From Streptomyces tuirus (GTDB lineage: Bacteria; Actinomycetota; Actinomycetes; Streptomycetales; Streptomycetaceae): a stretch of DNA of 64,000 nucleotides. The translations under genes were made by a program, and so were the position numbers. Positions 53,738-62,402 of the stretch are shown here, one piece after another; within the stretch, counting starts at the first letter, position 1, and every line of letters starts with the position of its first letter. Location: NCBI GenBank assembly GCA_018195615.1, contig JAGTPG010000002.1:4395501-4459500 (forward strand), given 5' to 3'. The notes beneath the pieces were generated by a model. It searched no databases and was not told where the DNA came from. It was given only the letters and a program-made list of their open reading frames with translations.

Positions 53738-55014
53738 TTGTCCGTTCACTTACCAGGAGCCGGCACGGGAAAGACAATCGGTACCCCGCGTGGGGGAGGC
53801 GATCCAAAGCGGTCCTCGTCCAGTTCAGCGATCTTCTGCTGACCGAGGACGGAAGGATGCGGGACTACTACCGGCGTTCCTATGCCCGCATGCGCGGCTA
53901 CTACATGCCGCCTCACTTCATGGAGATTCCGTACTGGATCCCCATCACCGCCTCGATGCTCCCTGACGAACACTTCCGCAAGGAACTGATGATCGTCGAC
54001 GATCTGGACGCGGCTCACCAGAGGATCACTGAGGCTGCCGAAGGCGACTTGTTCTTCTTCTCGGCACTGGATGCCAACGTGAAGCAACTGCTCCACCTTG
54101 CCTCCACCGGAGCGACGATGATCGTCGGCGGTTACGTCGACCCGGACGTGTTCGCCGACTTTCCCAATGTGCGCTTCCTGCGTGACATAACGCACCTGCC
54201 CGTCACAGTGCCTCGGGCCCGGCCCCGAACCACACTCGACTACCGGCTCTTCGACGGGCTCAAGTGCATACCGAGGTTCAGCATGAGCAGCGGATGTTCC
54301 TTCCGCTGCAAGTTCTGTACCGTCCCCACTCAGGTCGTGCCGGCGGACCCCGGGGGATACGAAGCCGAGATAGCCGCCCTGGCGCCCCTGGACTTCCGGC
54401 TGGCCTTCCTCGACGACAAGTCCTTCGGTGATCCGGTGGCGGACAACTGGCGGGATCTGGGCAGGGTGAGGGACATCTTCGCCGCCGCCCATGAGGACTT
54501 CGAGGGGTTCATCGTTCAGACCCCGCCTTCCCTGGCCGCCAGGTCCGGTTTCCTCGCCGAGTGCCGCGACATGGGGGTGCGGTACGTCGAGTTCGGTGTC
54601 GAAACCGCCCATGACGGTCTCCTCAAGTACCTGCGCAAACCATTTCGCACCAAGCACTTGTACGCCGCGAGCGAGACGGTGCGAGAGCTGGGCCTGTACG
54701 TGATCCCGAACTTCATCATGGGCATCCCTGGTGACGACTACAGGAATACGGTCCAGTGGGTCAAGGAATTCGTGGACATCATGCCCGCTGTAAACGTCAA
54801 CTGGCTTGCCGCGCACTTCGGAAACGAACGAGGGGATCTCGATCTGCCCGTCGAGACCTTCGGCGACCGGGATCAGAACACCGTCACCAAGAGCTGGCTC
54901 GGTGAGAAGGAGATCGCGGCCGGACTGGCAGCCGTTCAGGACATCTACGCCGTGACCGAGGAATACTGGCGCGACCGTGTCACCTACCCCAGTGAACAGG
55001 CGACAGTGCGGTGA
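53738..55014 (+). CDS. Radical SAM enzyme (B12-binding-type architecture), one-base frameshift near 53815
   Basis: TTG 53738 with gaaggggga six bases upstream opens SVHLPGAGTGKTIGTPRGGG, which joins AVLVQFSDLLLTEDGRMRDY after one base restored near gatccaaagc. The repaired length is 425 residues. If the leader is wrong, ATG 53857 is the start. The N-terminal part (VKQLLHLASTGATMIVGGYV) resembles a degenerate B12-binding domain; the [4Fe-4S] cluster motif is SSGCSFRCKFCTVP (Cys187, 191, 194), then GVRYVEFGVETAHDGLLKYL. The leader has a TTA codon at 53750. The substrate is unknown. The stop overlaps the next start. G+C was 33/60 at 54601-54660. Confidence 0.85.
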
Positions 55015-55931
55015 CGACGGAGATGGAAACAGCACGGACCACCTCTCTCGAACGGGAGATCCGTCGCTCTCTCAACGCTGGTGACATCTGTGTTTCGCCG
55101 TGGCGAGAGGGAGTTGACTACTTCGCCGACCTCGTCCGCCACGACGATGGCAGGATCGTCGGTGTGGTTCGCTCGCCCCGCCACGAAGTTCTGCCGACCG
55201 ACTATGAGGGCACGGTGGATTTCGCCGACGTTCTCGCCAAGGAAGTGGACGTCCTCGGCCTGTTGGGACAGGCAGGGGTGCCCGTTCCCTCCGTCCTTGC
55301 CTGGCGGCGGCGCAGCGACCCGCAGGGCACATCCTGGATGCTGTGCGAGCACATCGACCACGAGCCGACGCGAGAACTGAACGAGGACCAGCAGTACGAG
55401 CTCGGCCGCATCGCGCGAGCGATCCACTCCATCCGCCTGGACAGGACGGTCGGACGTAGCCAGGAGCCGTGGCCTTCCTACGTTCTCGGACGCATCACGG
55501 ACCGCCTCCGGTCCGCGGAGAAGTACTGCCCCGCGCTGCCGGTCGAGACGGTGCTGTCCCGGTGCGCGGCCGATGTGCCGAGCGGTGCGGGGCAGACGGA
55601 CGCTCTGCTGCACCTTGATCTGCGGCCGCCCAATCTCTGCGTCCGAGAGGGACGCATAGCGGCAGTGATCGATGTCGCAAACGCCATCACGGGCGACCCC
55701 TGGCTCGAACTGGCGCGGATCCGCTTCTGCGGGCTGTTCACTGAAGCGTTCCGGGCCGGTTACGGCCTCGCTGACACCGATGTCGAGCGCCAGGAAAGAC
55801 TTCTGGACTTCTATGAACTGGACATCGCGGCGCTGCTGACCGTGGTCGCGGCTGAAGAGATCGACGACCAGGAGCTGCTGGAATCGTCCCGTGATCGACT
55901 GGAGCACCTGTGCGCGCAGATCGTTCGCTGA
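55011..55931 (+). CDS. APH-type small-molecule kinase
   Basis: The protein has 306 residues. GTG 55011 overlaps the radical SAM stop; ATG 55023 is an alternative. The kinase fold has the catalytic loop HLDLRPPNLC (Asp203, Asn208) and the metal-binding Asp221 in AVIDVANAITGDPWLE, as in aminoglycoside phosphotransferase and homoserine-kinase-like enzymes. The N-lobe (VGVVRSPRHEVLPTDYEGTV) lacks a clear Gly loop, as is usual for the family. In this operon it probably phosphorylates a pathway intermediate or the finished product for self-protection. Confidence 0.85.
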   Translation: MTTEMETARTTSLEREIRRSLNAGDICVSPWREGVDYFADLVRHDDGRIVGVVRSPRHEVLPTDYEGTVDFADVLAKEVDVLGLLGQAGVPVPSVLAWRRRSDPQGTSWMLCEHIDHEPTRELNEDQQYELGRIARAIHSIRLDRTVGRSQEPWPSYVLGRITDRLRSAEKYCPALPVETVLSRCAADVPSGAGQTDALLHLDLRPPNLCVREGRIAAVIDVANAITGDPWLELARIRFCGLFTEAFRAGYGLADTDVERQERLLDFYELDIAALLTVVAAEEIDDQELLESSRDRLEHLCAQIVR

Positions 55932-57013
55932 GACCGTCGTTCGAGTCCGGCCGGTCGTTCACCTCCGTCGACCAGGCCCCGGCGGAGGGTCTGACTCCGG
56001 CCCGAACGCTGTACTCCAGCACTGCCTGGCTGAGACTTCTGGACCGGCACGGACATGGGTACCGATATGTGCTGATCCGCCGAGGGCGGGATGGTGCGCT
56101 CCTCCCCCTCACCGAAGGCGTCGCTGCGCATGTGCGGCGTTACCACCCGGACTTCCTTCTCGCCGACCATGTCCCACCCGAGACATGTGTCGTCGTCGGG
56201 CCACGCACGGGCTACCGCAACGAACTGCCCTTCGGCGGGCGCGCCCCCTCGACCGGCACCCTGATCGAAGGCCTCCGGGACGCCGCGCCAGGACGCGTCA
56301 TCCTTCTGCCGTACTTGTCGGGCGCCGACGCCCAACAGCTCACCGCCCTGGGGCACCCGGCGGGTCTGGTGGCCTGGGAAGCATGGCTCGACGTTCCTGA
56401 CGGAGGATTCGACGAGTACCTCGGCTTGCTCAGCCACAGCCGCAGACGCCAGGTCAGGGCGGACTTGAGGAACGTCGCCCAGCACGGCCTGACATTCCGG
56501 GTGATGGCACTGGACGAGAACGCGCCTCTCCAGGACATCGCACGCCTTCTGGTCCTGCATGAGAAGAAGTACGACCTGGCCTACGAACGCCCGTCCTCCG
56601 AATTCGTCACGTACCTCACCCGGTGCGCGGACGTGCCTGGGGCGTACGTGATTCTTTCCTGCCTGGATGGACATGCCGTGGGCTGTCATGTCGTCTTCCA
56701 CTACCGAGACGTACTGTGGGTGCGACTGTTCGGTGTGGACGAATCGCTGAAGGAAACGCGGAGTTCGTACTTCAGCCTCATGTTCTACGAGCCGCTGAAG
56801 CTCGCCCACAGTCTCGGTGCCTCCGCTGTGCACATCGGGATCGCGGCCTCGGAAACAAAGTTGCGGCGCGGAGCACGTCTTGAGCCCCTGTGGACCGTCG
56901 CGCTGGCCGAGGGCGACGATGCCAGGGACCGGGCGCGTCAGGGGCTGCGCTCACGCGCGCGCGATCTCCCTGACCCCCTGCCCGCGTCCATCGTCCGCCC
57001 GGACGTGCCATGA
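55910..57013 (+). CDS. GNAT/FemAB-like acyl or aminoacyl transferase (Acetyltransf_6 type)
   Basis: The protein has 367 residues. GTG 55910 overlaps the kinase end by 22 bp. Two GNAT-like lobes are suggested: the first to residue 150, and the second with DEYLGLLSHSRRRQVRADLR and GAYVILSCLDGHAVGCHVVFHYRD, then the helical end SLMFYEPLKLAHSLGASAVH. The HSRRRQVRADLR segment is the family hallmark, seen in BioF2/CelD and FemAB-like proteins. Members form amide bonds from acyl-CoA or aminoacyl-tRNA. Which donor is used here cannot be told. Confidence 0.8.
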   Translation: MRADRSLRPSFESGRSFTSVDQAPAEGLTPARTLYSSTAWLRLLDRHGHGYRYVLIRRGRDGALLPLTEGVAAHVRRYHPDFLLADHVPPETCVVVGPRTGYRNELPFGGRAPSTGTLIEGLRDAAPGRVILLPYLSGADAQQLTALGHPAGLVAWEAWLDVPDGGFDEYLGLLSHSRRRQVRADLRNVAQHGLTFRVMALDENAPLQDIARLLVLHEKKYDLAYERPSSEFVTYLTRCADVPGAYVILSCLDGHAVGCHVVFHYRDVLWVRLFGVDESLKETRSSYFSLMFYEPLKLAHSLGASAVHIGIAASETKLRRGARLEPLWTVALAEGDDARDRARQGLRSRARDLPDPLPASIVRPDVP

Positions 57014-58245
57014 CCGTCGTCGAGCAAGCCGGTTTTCGCGCGCTTTTCGTCCCAGGGCCTTTCCGCCGGTTCTTCGCCTCACGCGCCATCTCCCTGGTCG
57101 GTGATGCGGTCGTTCCTACCGCGCTGGCCCTCACAATGACCGAACTCGGTCACTCACAGGGCTGGTTGGGAGGAATGCTGGCAGCTGCCATCCTCCCCAA
57201 GATCGTGTTCCTGATCTTCGGAGGCATAGCCGCCGATCGGATGGCGAAGCAACGCCTCATGGCCGCCTCGTCAATCGTCTGTGGATCAGCTCAACTCATC
57301 ACCGCGGCCGTACTGGTCAGTGGGACCAGCCTCTGGTGGGCTTTGCTGTGCCAGGGCGTCTACGGGGTGTCCGTGGCAGTCGGCCACCCCGCCACCTTCG
57401 GCTACCTGCCGCACTGCGTCACCCCCCAGCACCTGGGCGCCGCGAACGCTCTGATCGGCGGGTGGACCGGTGCTGCCGCGTTGCTCGGTCCCGCGATCAC
57501 CGCCGCCTGCCTCGCCCTGGGCGGGGCCGCCTGGGCTCTCACGTTCGACGGGGCCTCCTTCCTCCTGGCGGCCGCCCTCCTGTGGAACCTTCCTCGCGGC
57601 ACAACCGACACGGACGGCGCCGACCGCGAAGGAATCTCCGCCTTGCGGGACGGGTGGCGGGCCATGCGGACGGTTCCCTGGCTGCTGCGCATGACCGTCG
57701 TCGACAGCAGCATCCTCTTGTTGGTGTCGGCACCGTTTATGGTCTTGGGTCCCTCTCTCGTGGCACAGCGCTTGTCGGCAGACGCCTGGGCACTGCTCAT
57801 GCTGCTCTTCGCGGCCGGTGAACTCGCCGGCAGCCTCGTCAGCGGCAGGATGAAGCTCCCCCGGCCCATCCTCTGCGCAGCGCTGAGCCTGCTCGCCATG
57901 GGGCTTCCGCCACTGTGTCTCGCTGTCGGTGCCGGGCTCGCGCCGTTGTCGGTGGCGCAGCTACTCGCCGGCGCCTCGGTCGGTGCCTACGGCGTCCTCG
58001 TCACCACGGCTGTTCAGCGGTCCGTGCCCCAACAGCACCTGTCCAAGGTCGGCGCCCTGTCCTCCGTCGGGTCCTTCGCGTTCCTTCCCCTCGGCTACGT
58101 GATGGCACCACTGATCGCGGCTGTGACGGGTCCCGCACCCCTGCTGTGGGCCGCCGCTGCCTGGACCGTCGTGTCAGTGGCCGCCCTTGCGTCCGACCGG
58201 CGACTGCGCATGCCCAACGGCCCCGAGGGAGCACTGACGCGCTGA
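57010..58245 (+). CDS. MFS exporter of the radical SAM operon
   Basis: The protein has 411 residues and about twelve membrane segments. GPFRRFFASRAISLVGDAVVPTAL begins the first, and IFGGIAADRMAKQRLMAAS is motif A between helices 2 and 3. It belongs to the MFS_3/enterobactin-exporter-like group typical of small-molecule efflux. ATG 57010 overlaps the previous stop by four bases. The position inside the operon suggests that it exports the product or a phosphorylated precursor. Confidence 0.88.
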   Translation: MTVVEQAGFRALFVPGPFRRFFASRAISLVGDAVVPTALALTMTELGHSQGWLGGMLAAAILPKIVFLIFGGIAADRMAKQRLMAASSIVCGSAQLITAAVLVSGTSLWWALLCQGVYGVSVAVGHPATFGYLPHCVTPQHLGAANALIGGWTGAAALLGPAITAACLALGGAAWALTFDGASFLLAAALLWNLPRGTTDTDGADREGISALRDGWRAMRTVPWLLRMTVVDSSILLLVSAPFMVLGPSLVAQRLSADAWALLMLLFAAGELAGSLVSGRMKLPRPILCAALSLLAMGLPPLCLAVGAGLAPLSVAQLLAGASVGAYGVLVTTAVQRSVPQQHLSKVGALSSVGSFAFLPLGYVMAPLIAAVTGPAPLLWAAAAWTVVSVAALASDRRLRMPNGPEGALTR

Positions 58246-59459
58246 TGACCGCCACGACGTGGACCACCGCCCGAGACGCCATGGCACACAGCGGCGCCCC
58301 ACGGGGAGGCCACAGCGGCCTGCATCGGACGCTGCCGTGGCTGGAGGCAGAGGAAGGCCGCATCAGTCGCGATCAGCACTACATCTCCGCGGGCGGCGCG
58401 CTGGCCAGCTGCTATCCCGTACCGCACACCGCCGTCCACCGCACCTACGCGACCTGGGAGGTCTTGTGCGGGCCGCCCGTGGAGGAGCTGATACGCCAGA
58501 CACCTCGGCCACAGCGGGACTCCGCCATGGCGGAGCTCGACTCCGTGCGCTCCCTCCTGCCCGTCGAAGCGACGGACACGCTCGCCGTCGTCACGCCCGG
58601 ATGCGTGTTTCCCGGCGTGTCCCTTCCCGCAGGAGTCGACATCGACAGCTTGGCCACCCTGGTCGGCGCAGTGGAGGCGCAGGCCCAGGCTCTCGGACTG
58701 CCCGTGGTCGAGTTCGGACATCTCCGGGACGACACCGCCGCGGACCGCGCGTTGCACAAGACGCTCCGGGCCCGTGGCTACATCGCGGTGACCGTGGGGG
58801 CGGACGCTGTCCTGGACACAGCGCCGTACACCGGTCTGGACTCATACTTCTCGAGCTTCCGGTCCCACCGGCGCAAAGTCATGCGCAAGGAGCGCAGACT
58901 GTTCGAGGGCGCGCACGCCACGGTTCGAATCGACGGGCCCGAGGGGCTCACCGACGACCTCGCCGCACTCCAGCTGGACCGTTACCGCCGTTACGGCCAG
59001 CAAACCGACGAAGCCGCGGTTCAGGACCGCTTCACGCGAGCCGCCAGGATTCCGGGACTGAGGGTTCTGCGGGCTGACGCCCCGAGCAACCCGCCCTCCG
59101 CCGGTACACCGGCTGGGCCCTTGGGCTTCATCGCTTTCTACGAGGACCACAGGACGCACAGGATTCTGACTCGGCTCGGGGCATTCAGCGGACACGCAGC
59201 CGCCTACTTCAACATCGCCTACTACGAACTCGTCGCGCATGCCACAGGGCTCGGCGGCATGCGTATCCACTACGGCGACTCCACCTACCTCGCGAAAACC
59301 CTCAGAGGGTGCAGCCTCACTCGCCTCACTACGTACTTCCGCGCCATCCGCGCCACCGACGCATCTCTCCATGACGCGCTCTCACGGGCGGGACGGTTGC
59401 GGACCTGCCTGGAAGAGAAACAACTCGCCCGCGCCACGGCGGAAGGAGCGACGCGATGA
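58245..59459 (+). CDS. Second FemAB-like transferase (GNAT, DUF482/peptidogalycan-type)
   Basis: The protein has 404 residues. ATG 58245 shares a base with the MFS stop (TGATG). Features of the DUF482 FemAB-like family are ISAGGALASCYPVPHTAVH, GLPVVEFGHLRDDTA, SYFSSFRSHRRKVMRKERRLF near residue 200, and the C-terminal GGMRIHYGDSTYLAKTLRG. It is not a close copy of the other transferase in the operon. It is expected to acylate or aminoacylate an amine. A short insertion (SNPPSAGTPAGP) interrupts a strand. Confidence 0.8.
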   Translation: MTATTWTTARDAMAHSGAPRGGHSGLHRTLPWLEAEEGRISRDQHYISAGGALASCYPVPHTAVHRTYATWEVLCGPPVEELIRQTPRPQRDSAMAELDSVRSLLPVEATDTLAVVTPGCVFPGVSLPAGVDIDSLATLVGAVEAQAQALGLPVVEFGHLRDDTAADRALHKTLRARGYIAVTVGADAVLDTAPYTGLDSYFSSFRSHRRKVMRKERRLFEGAHATVRIDGPEGLTDDLAALQLDRYRRYGQQTDEAAVQDRFTRAARIPGLRVLRADAPSNPPSAGTPAGPLGFIAFYEDHRTHRILTRLGAFSGHAAAYFNIAYYELVAHATGLGGMRIHYGDSTYLAKTLRGCSLTRLTTYFRAIRATDASLHDALSRAGRLRTCLEEKQLARATAEGATR

Positions 59460-60151
59460 GGCCCGACGGTGTGCTGTTCGACGCTGCGGGAACCTTGTTC
59501 GATCTCACGCCTCCCATCCACGACGTCATCGCATCGGCTGCGGCGTGCCAGGGCCACCCGTGTTCTCCGGCACGCTTGGAACGTGCCCTCGACGACGTCG
59601 GCAGTACCCTCGGGTGGCCGGACGACGCATCGGATTCCGCCGGCCGCACCCGCGCGTGGACGGTCTTCGTCCGGCAGATCATCGACGAAGCGCACGTGAC
59701 CGCCTCCGAGGCGGCCCTCCGGACCATCGCCGAAACGGCCGCGGCGACGATCCTGGAACCAGCGAACTACCGGGTCTTCCCTGACGTCACCCCCTTGATC
59801 GAGCGCCTTTCGGCGGCAGACATTCGCATAGGGATCGTCTCCAACTTCGACGACCTGCTCTTCGAAATCCTCGACCACACCAGGCTCAGCACGTTGTTCG
59901 ACACCGTTCTGACGTCCTACCGCACCGGGATCAGCAAGCCGGAACCCCGCATCTTCCACCTCGCCGCACAAGCCATCGGCACCGCTCCCGAGGCCACCCA
60001 CTACATCGGTGACTCGGTCTACTCGGACATGGGCGGCGCCCATGCGGCAGGGCTGCGCGGCATCCTCATCGACCGCGACGGCAAGCACCCCACGTACTCG
60101 GGCGAGAAGATCGTGTCGCTGATGGACCTCCAACTGGACCTCGACCACTGA
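59456..60151 (+). CDS. HAD-family phosphatase (REG-2-like)
   Basis: The protein has 231 residues. ATG 59456 overlaps the previous stop (ATGA). Motif I is VLFDAAGTLFDL, with Asp9 as nucleophile and Ala in place of the usual second Asp, as in REG-2-like HADs. Motif II is IGIVSNFDD, motif III Lys is in GISKPEPRIFHLA, and motif IV GDSVYSDMGGA. It probably removes a phosphate from a small molecule, matching the kinase three genes upstream. It is the last gene of the operon. Confidence 0.86.
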   Translation: MRPDGVLFDAAGTLFDLTPPIHDVIASAAACQGHPCSPARLERALDDVGSTLGWPDDASDSAGRTRAWTVFVRQIIDEAHVTASEAALRTIAETAAATILEPANYRVFPDVTPLIERLSAADIRIGIVSNFDDLLFEILDHTRLSTLFDTVLTSYRTGISKPEPRIFHLAAQAIGTAPEATHYIGDSVYSDMGGAHAAGLRGILIDRDGKHPTYSGEKIVSLMDLQLDLDH

Positions 60152-60190
60152 TAGCCCACCCGTCCCCCGCCCAGGGATTCGCGCGCAGCT

Positions 60191-60766
60191 TCATCCAGCA
60201 AGCACCTCCCGACAGTCCGACCAGGCAGGCTCGCTCAGCAGGCGGCGTACGCGGGTGAAGAGGCCGAGGAGTTCGGGGCCCCACTGGTCGCGGAAGGCGG
60301 GGTCGGTGCGGGCGAGGTCGAGTTCGTTGGCGGCGGACAGCTCGGCGAAGTCCCGCCGTGACTGCGGCTCCGGCGTGTGGCTCAGGCCGGTGAACCGGTC
60401 GTGAAAAGGCCCGTCGGTGTCCGCGAGCGTCGGATAGGTGGCGCCGCGATCGCAGGAGGCGTACAGGTACACCAGGGCCTCGGCCTCGGCACCGACCGCC
60501 GCCGCGAGTTCGCTACGGCGGTCCAGGGGCAGCAGGGCGCTGGGAAAGCCGTCGGTTCCGTAGAACGCGTGGCACAGGCCGGCGAGTTGGAGGGCCGGGC
60601 GGGCGCCCCAGGCGGCGAGTTGCCCCTGTACGCGCTGGAGATGGGCGAGGAGGGTGCCGCCCGGATGGGTCATGTCCGCCGCGCCGAGCTCGCGCAGGAG
60701 CGCGAGGGCCGGGCCGGAGGCCGCAGGGGATGCAGGGGATGCAGGGGATGCAGGGGATGCAGGCAC
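60191..60766 (-). CDS. DUF6817 domain protein (HD-like helical fold)
   Basis: The protein has 191 residues. GTG 60766 (ggaagga 11 bases upstream) opens PASPASPASPASPAASG, encoded by a 9-bp microsatellite, then ALLRELGAADMTHPGGTLLAHL and LAGLCHAFYGTDGFPSALLP, with His/Asp residues arranged as in HD-type hydrolases; I associate this with DUF6817. ASCDRGATYPTLAD follows. It converges on the operon end and is divergent from a GNAT-like gene. Function unknown. Confidence 0.75.
   Translation of the reverse strand: MPASPASPASPASPAASGPALALLRELGAADMTHPGGTLLAHLQRVQGQLAAWGARPALQLAGLCHAFYGTDGFPSALLPLDRRSELAAAVGAEAEALVYLYASCDRGATYPTLADTDGPFHDRFTGLSHTPEPQSRRDFAELSAANELDLARTDPAFRDQWGPELLGLFTRVRRLLSEPAWSDCREVLAG
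60727..60763 (-). repeat. 9-bp microsatellite in the start of the DUF6817 gene
   Basis: Four tandem copies of ggggatgca on the plus strand, encoding Pro-Ala-Ser repeats on the minus strand. Copy-number change would keep the frame. Confidence 0.85.
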
Positions 60767-60805
60767 AGGGTGGTGTCCTTCCAGCAATGCTCGGGGTCGG
60801 CGACC

Positions 60806-60845
60806 ATCAAATCGGTGGACGAACCGGGTCGGCCATCGATTTGAT
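60806..60845. promoter_or_regulatory. 9-bp perfect inverted repeat between divergent genes
   Basis: atcaaatcg (60806-60814) and cgatttgat (60837-60845) with a 22-bp spacer lie between the DUF6817 gene (minus) and the GNAT-like gene (plus). The AT-rich arms are unusual for this genome. Confidence 0.6.
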
Positions 60846-60917
60846 CCACACTCGTGCCTACTCCCCAGCAGTCCCGTCCGGTCCGCCGCCCGTAACAACG
60901 CCGAGTGGTGTGCGGCA

Positions 60918-61583
60918 ATGTGCCGGACTCATGGCGTGACGGGCCAGTTCGAGGGCCAGGCCTGGGTCGCTGCGGGGCGGACGCCGCCGTACTACCCCGA
61001 CGCGGTGACATTGGAGCCCGGTGCCGACCGGGACGCGCTCGTGACGCTCGTCGACACGGCCTCACCCGGCGCCTCGGTCAAGGACAGCTTCGCCGATCTC
61101 GATCTGACGGAGACGGGGTTCCGGGTGTTGTTCGAGGCGCAGTGGATCCACCGCCCGGCGGGCGCCGCGGCGCCCCGTACCGCGCCGGAGCCGGCGGGTC
61201 TCGTATGGGACGTGGTGGGCGATCCGGACACGCTGCGAGACTGGGCACTGGCCTGGGACGACGGGAGCGGCGACGCCGGCCTGTTCCGGGCCGGGCTGCT
61301 CGCCGACCCGGAGACCTTCGTGATCTCGGGGCGGTCCGCGGGCGGCAGCGTCGTCGCCGGAGCGGTGGCGACGCGCAGCGAGCAGGTGGTCGGCGTGTCC
61401 AACGTGTTCGCACGGGACGGCCTCGGCCCCGACGCGGCCTGGCCGACCGTGCTGCACGCCCTCGACCGGCTCTTTCCCACCCTGCCCGTGGTCGGCTACG
61501 AACACGGCGACGACCTGACGGCGGCCGTACGGCTCGGCTTCGAGCCGGTGGGCCCGCTGCGGGTGTGGCTACGCGACGGATAG
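60918..61583 (+). CDS. GNAT-family N-acetyltransferase
   Basis: The protein has about 221 residues from ATG 60918; GTG 60936 is an alternative. VTGQFEGQAWVAAGRTPPYYPDAV is followed by TETGFRVLFEAQWIHRP, GAVATRSEQVVGVSNVFARDG and the ending LTAAVRLGFEPVGPLRVWLRDG, a GNAT fold with the typical terminal GFxPxGPLRVW strand. The canonical acetyl-CoA loop RxxGxG is weak (FARDGLGPDAAW). Substrate unknown. Confidence 0.72.
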   Translation: MCRTHGVTGQFEGQAWVAAGRTPPYYPDAVTLEPGADRDALVTLVDTASPGASVKDSFADLDLTETGFRVLFEAQWIHRPAGAAAPRTAPEPAGLVWDVVGDPDTLRDWALAWDDGSGDAGLFRAGLLADPETFVISGRSAGGSVVAGAVATRSEQVVGVSNVFARDGLGPDAAWPTVLHALDRLFPTLPVVGYEHGDDLTAAVRLGFEPVGPLRVWLRDG

Positions 61584-61607
61584 CGCGACCGGGACCGAGG
61601 CCTCCCC

Positions 61608-62260
61608 CTACCGCTGCTTGTACGCCAGGAACGTACCGAACCGCCGCCTGCTCCCCTCCTCGGGCTCCTGCACCACACGCGTCGTGACGACCAGCCCGGC
61701 CCGGTGGAGGAGTTCGGCGATCCGGTCCGGGGGAGCAGGTACGACTCGTAGGACACCGGATGGCCTCCGTAGGCGTGCGTCGGGCGCAGGTGCTCGCCGT
61801 TGCCCACGTGGCCTGCCAGCATCAGCACGCCGCCGGGGGCGAGAGTCCGGTGGAACTCGGCGAACACGGTCGGCAGCGACTGCGGTGGGGTGTGGTGGGT
61901 GGAGTAGTACGCCAGGATGCCGCCGAGTTCGCCGCTGCCGATCTCCAGCGCGGTCATCGAGCCGACGGTGAAGCGGAGTTCCGGGTACGCCGCGCGCGCC
62001 AGTGCGATCATCCTCGGCGAGACGTCCACGCCGAACACCGGCACCCCCAGGGCGGCCGGGTGTGCCGTCACCTTGCCCGGACCGCAGCCCAGGTCGGCCA
62101 CCGGCCCGGGGTGAGGGGGCCGTACGAGCTCCGCGAAAGCGGCCAGCATCGCCCGCGACACCGGGTCCAACTCGGCCGGTTCCTTGACGAGTCGGGCGTA
62201 GTCGGCGGCGACGGTGTCGTAGGAATCGCGGACGGCGGTGAGGTGGGAGGGCTCGGTCAT
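61608..62260 (-). CDS. Class I SAM-dependent methyltransferase, one-base frameshift at 61729-61733
   Basis: ATG 62260 opens DSYDTVAADYARLVKEPAEL. Motif I is VADLGCGPGKVTAHPAALGV, the strand 2 end is VFGVDVSP, and GGILAYYSTHHTPP and APGGVLMLAGHVG follow. The frame breaks after SYESYLLP. Restoring a G in the five-G run (61729-61733) continues it as PDRIAELLHRAGLVVTTRVV to a stop at 61608, for 217 residues. It methylates an unknown small molecule. Confidence 0.85.
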
Positions 62261-62402
62261 GCCGCGAAGGTAGACGACGGCACTGACACGCCCCCGCCGC
62301 CGGCTCCGACGACGTACCCCGGCCCCGTACGCCGACGCCAGTACGCCCGTTTACTTCCGCCGTAAGACGCCCGCACCACCCCCCACCCGGCACGGTGTCC
62401 TC

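Noticed and set aside
53641..54000. A start for the radical SAM gene in the frame beginning upstream of 53400
   Set aside because: That frame overlaps the lactonase gene out of phase and has no RBS; TTG 53738 with gaaggggga is better.
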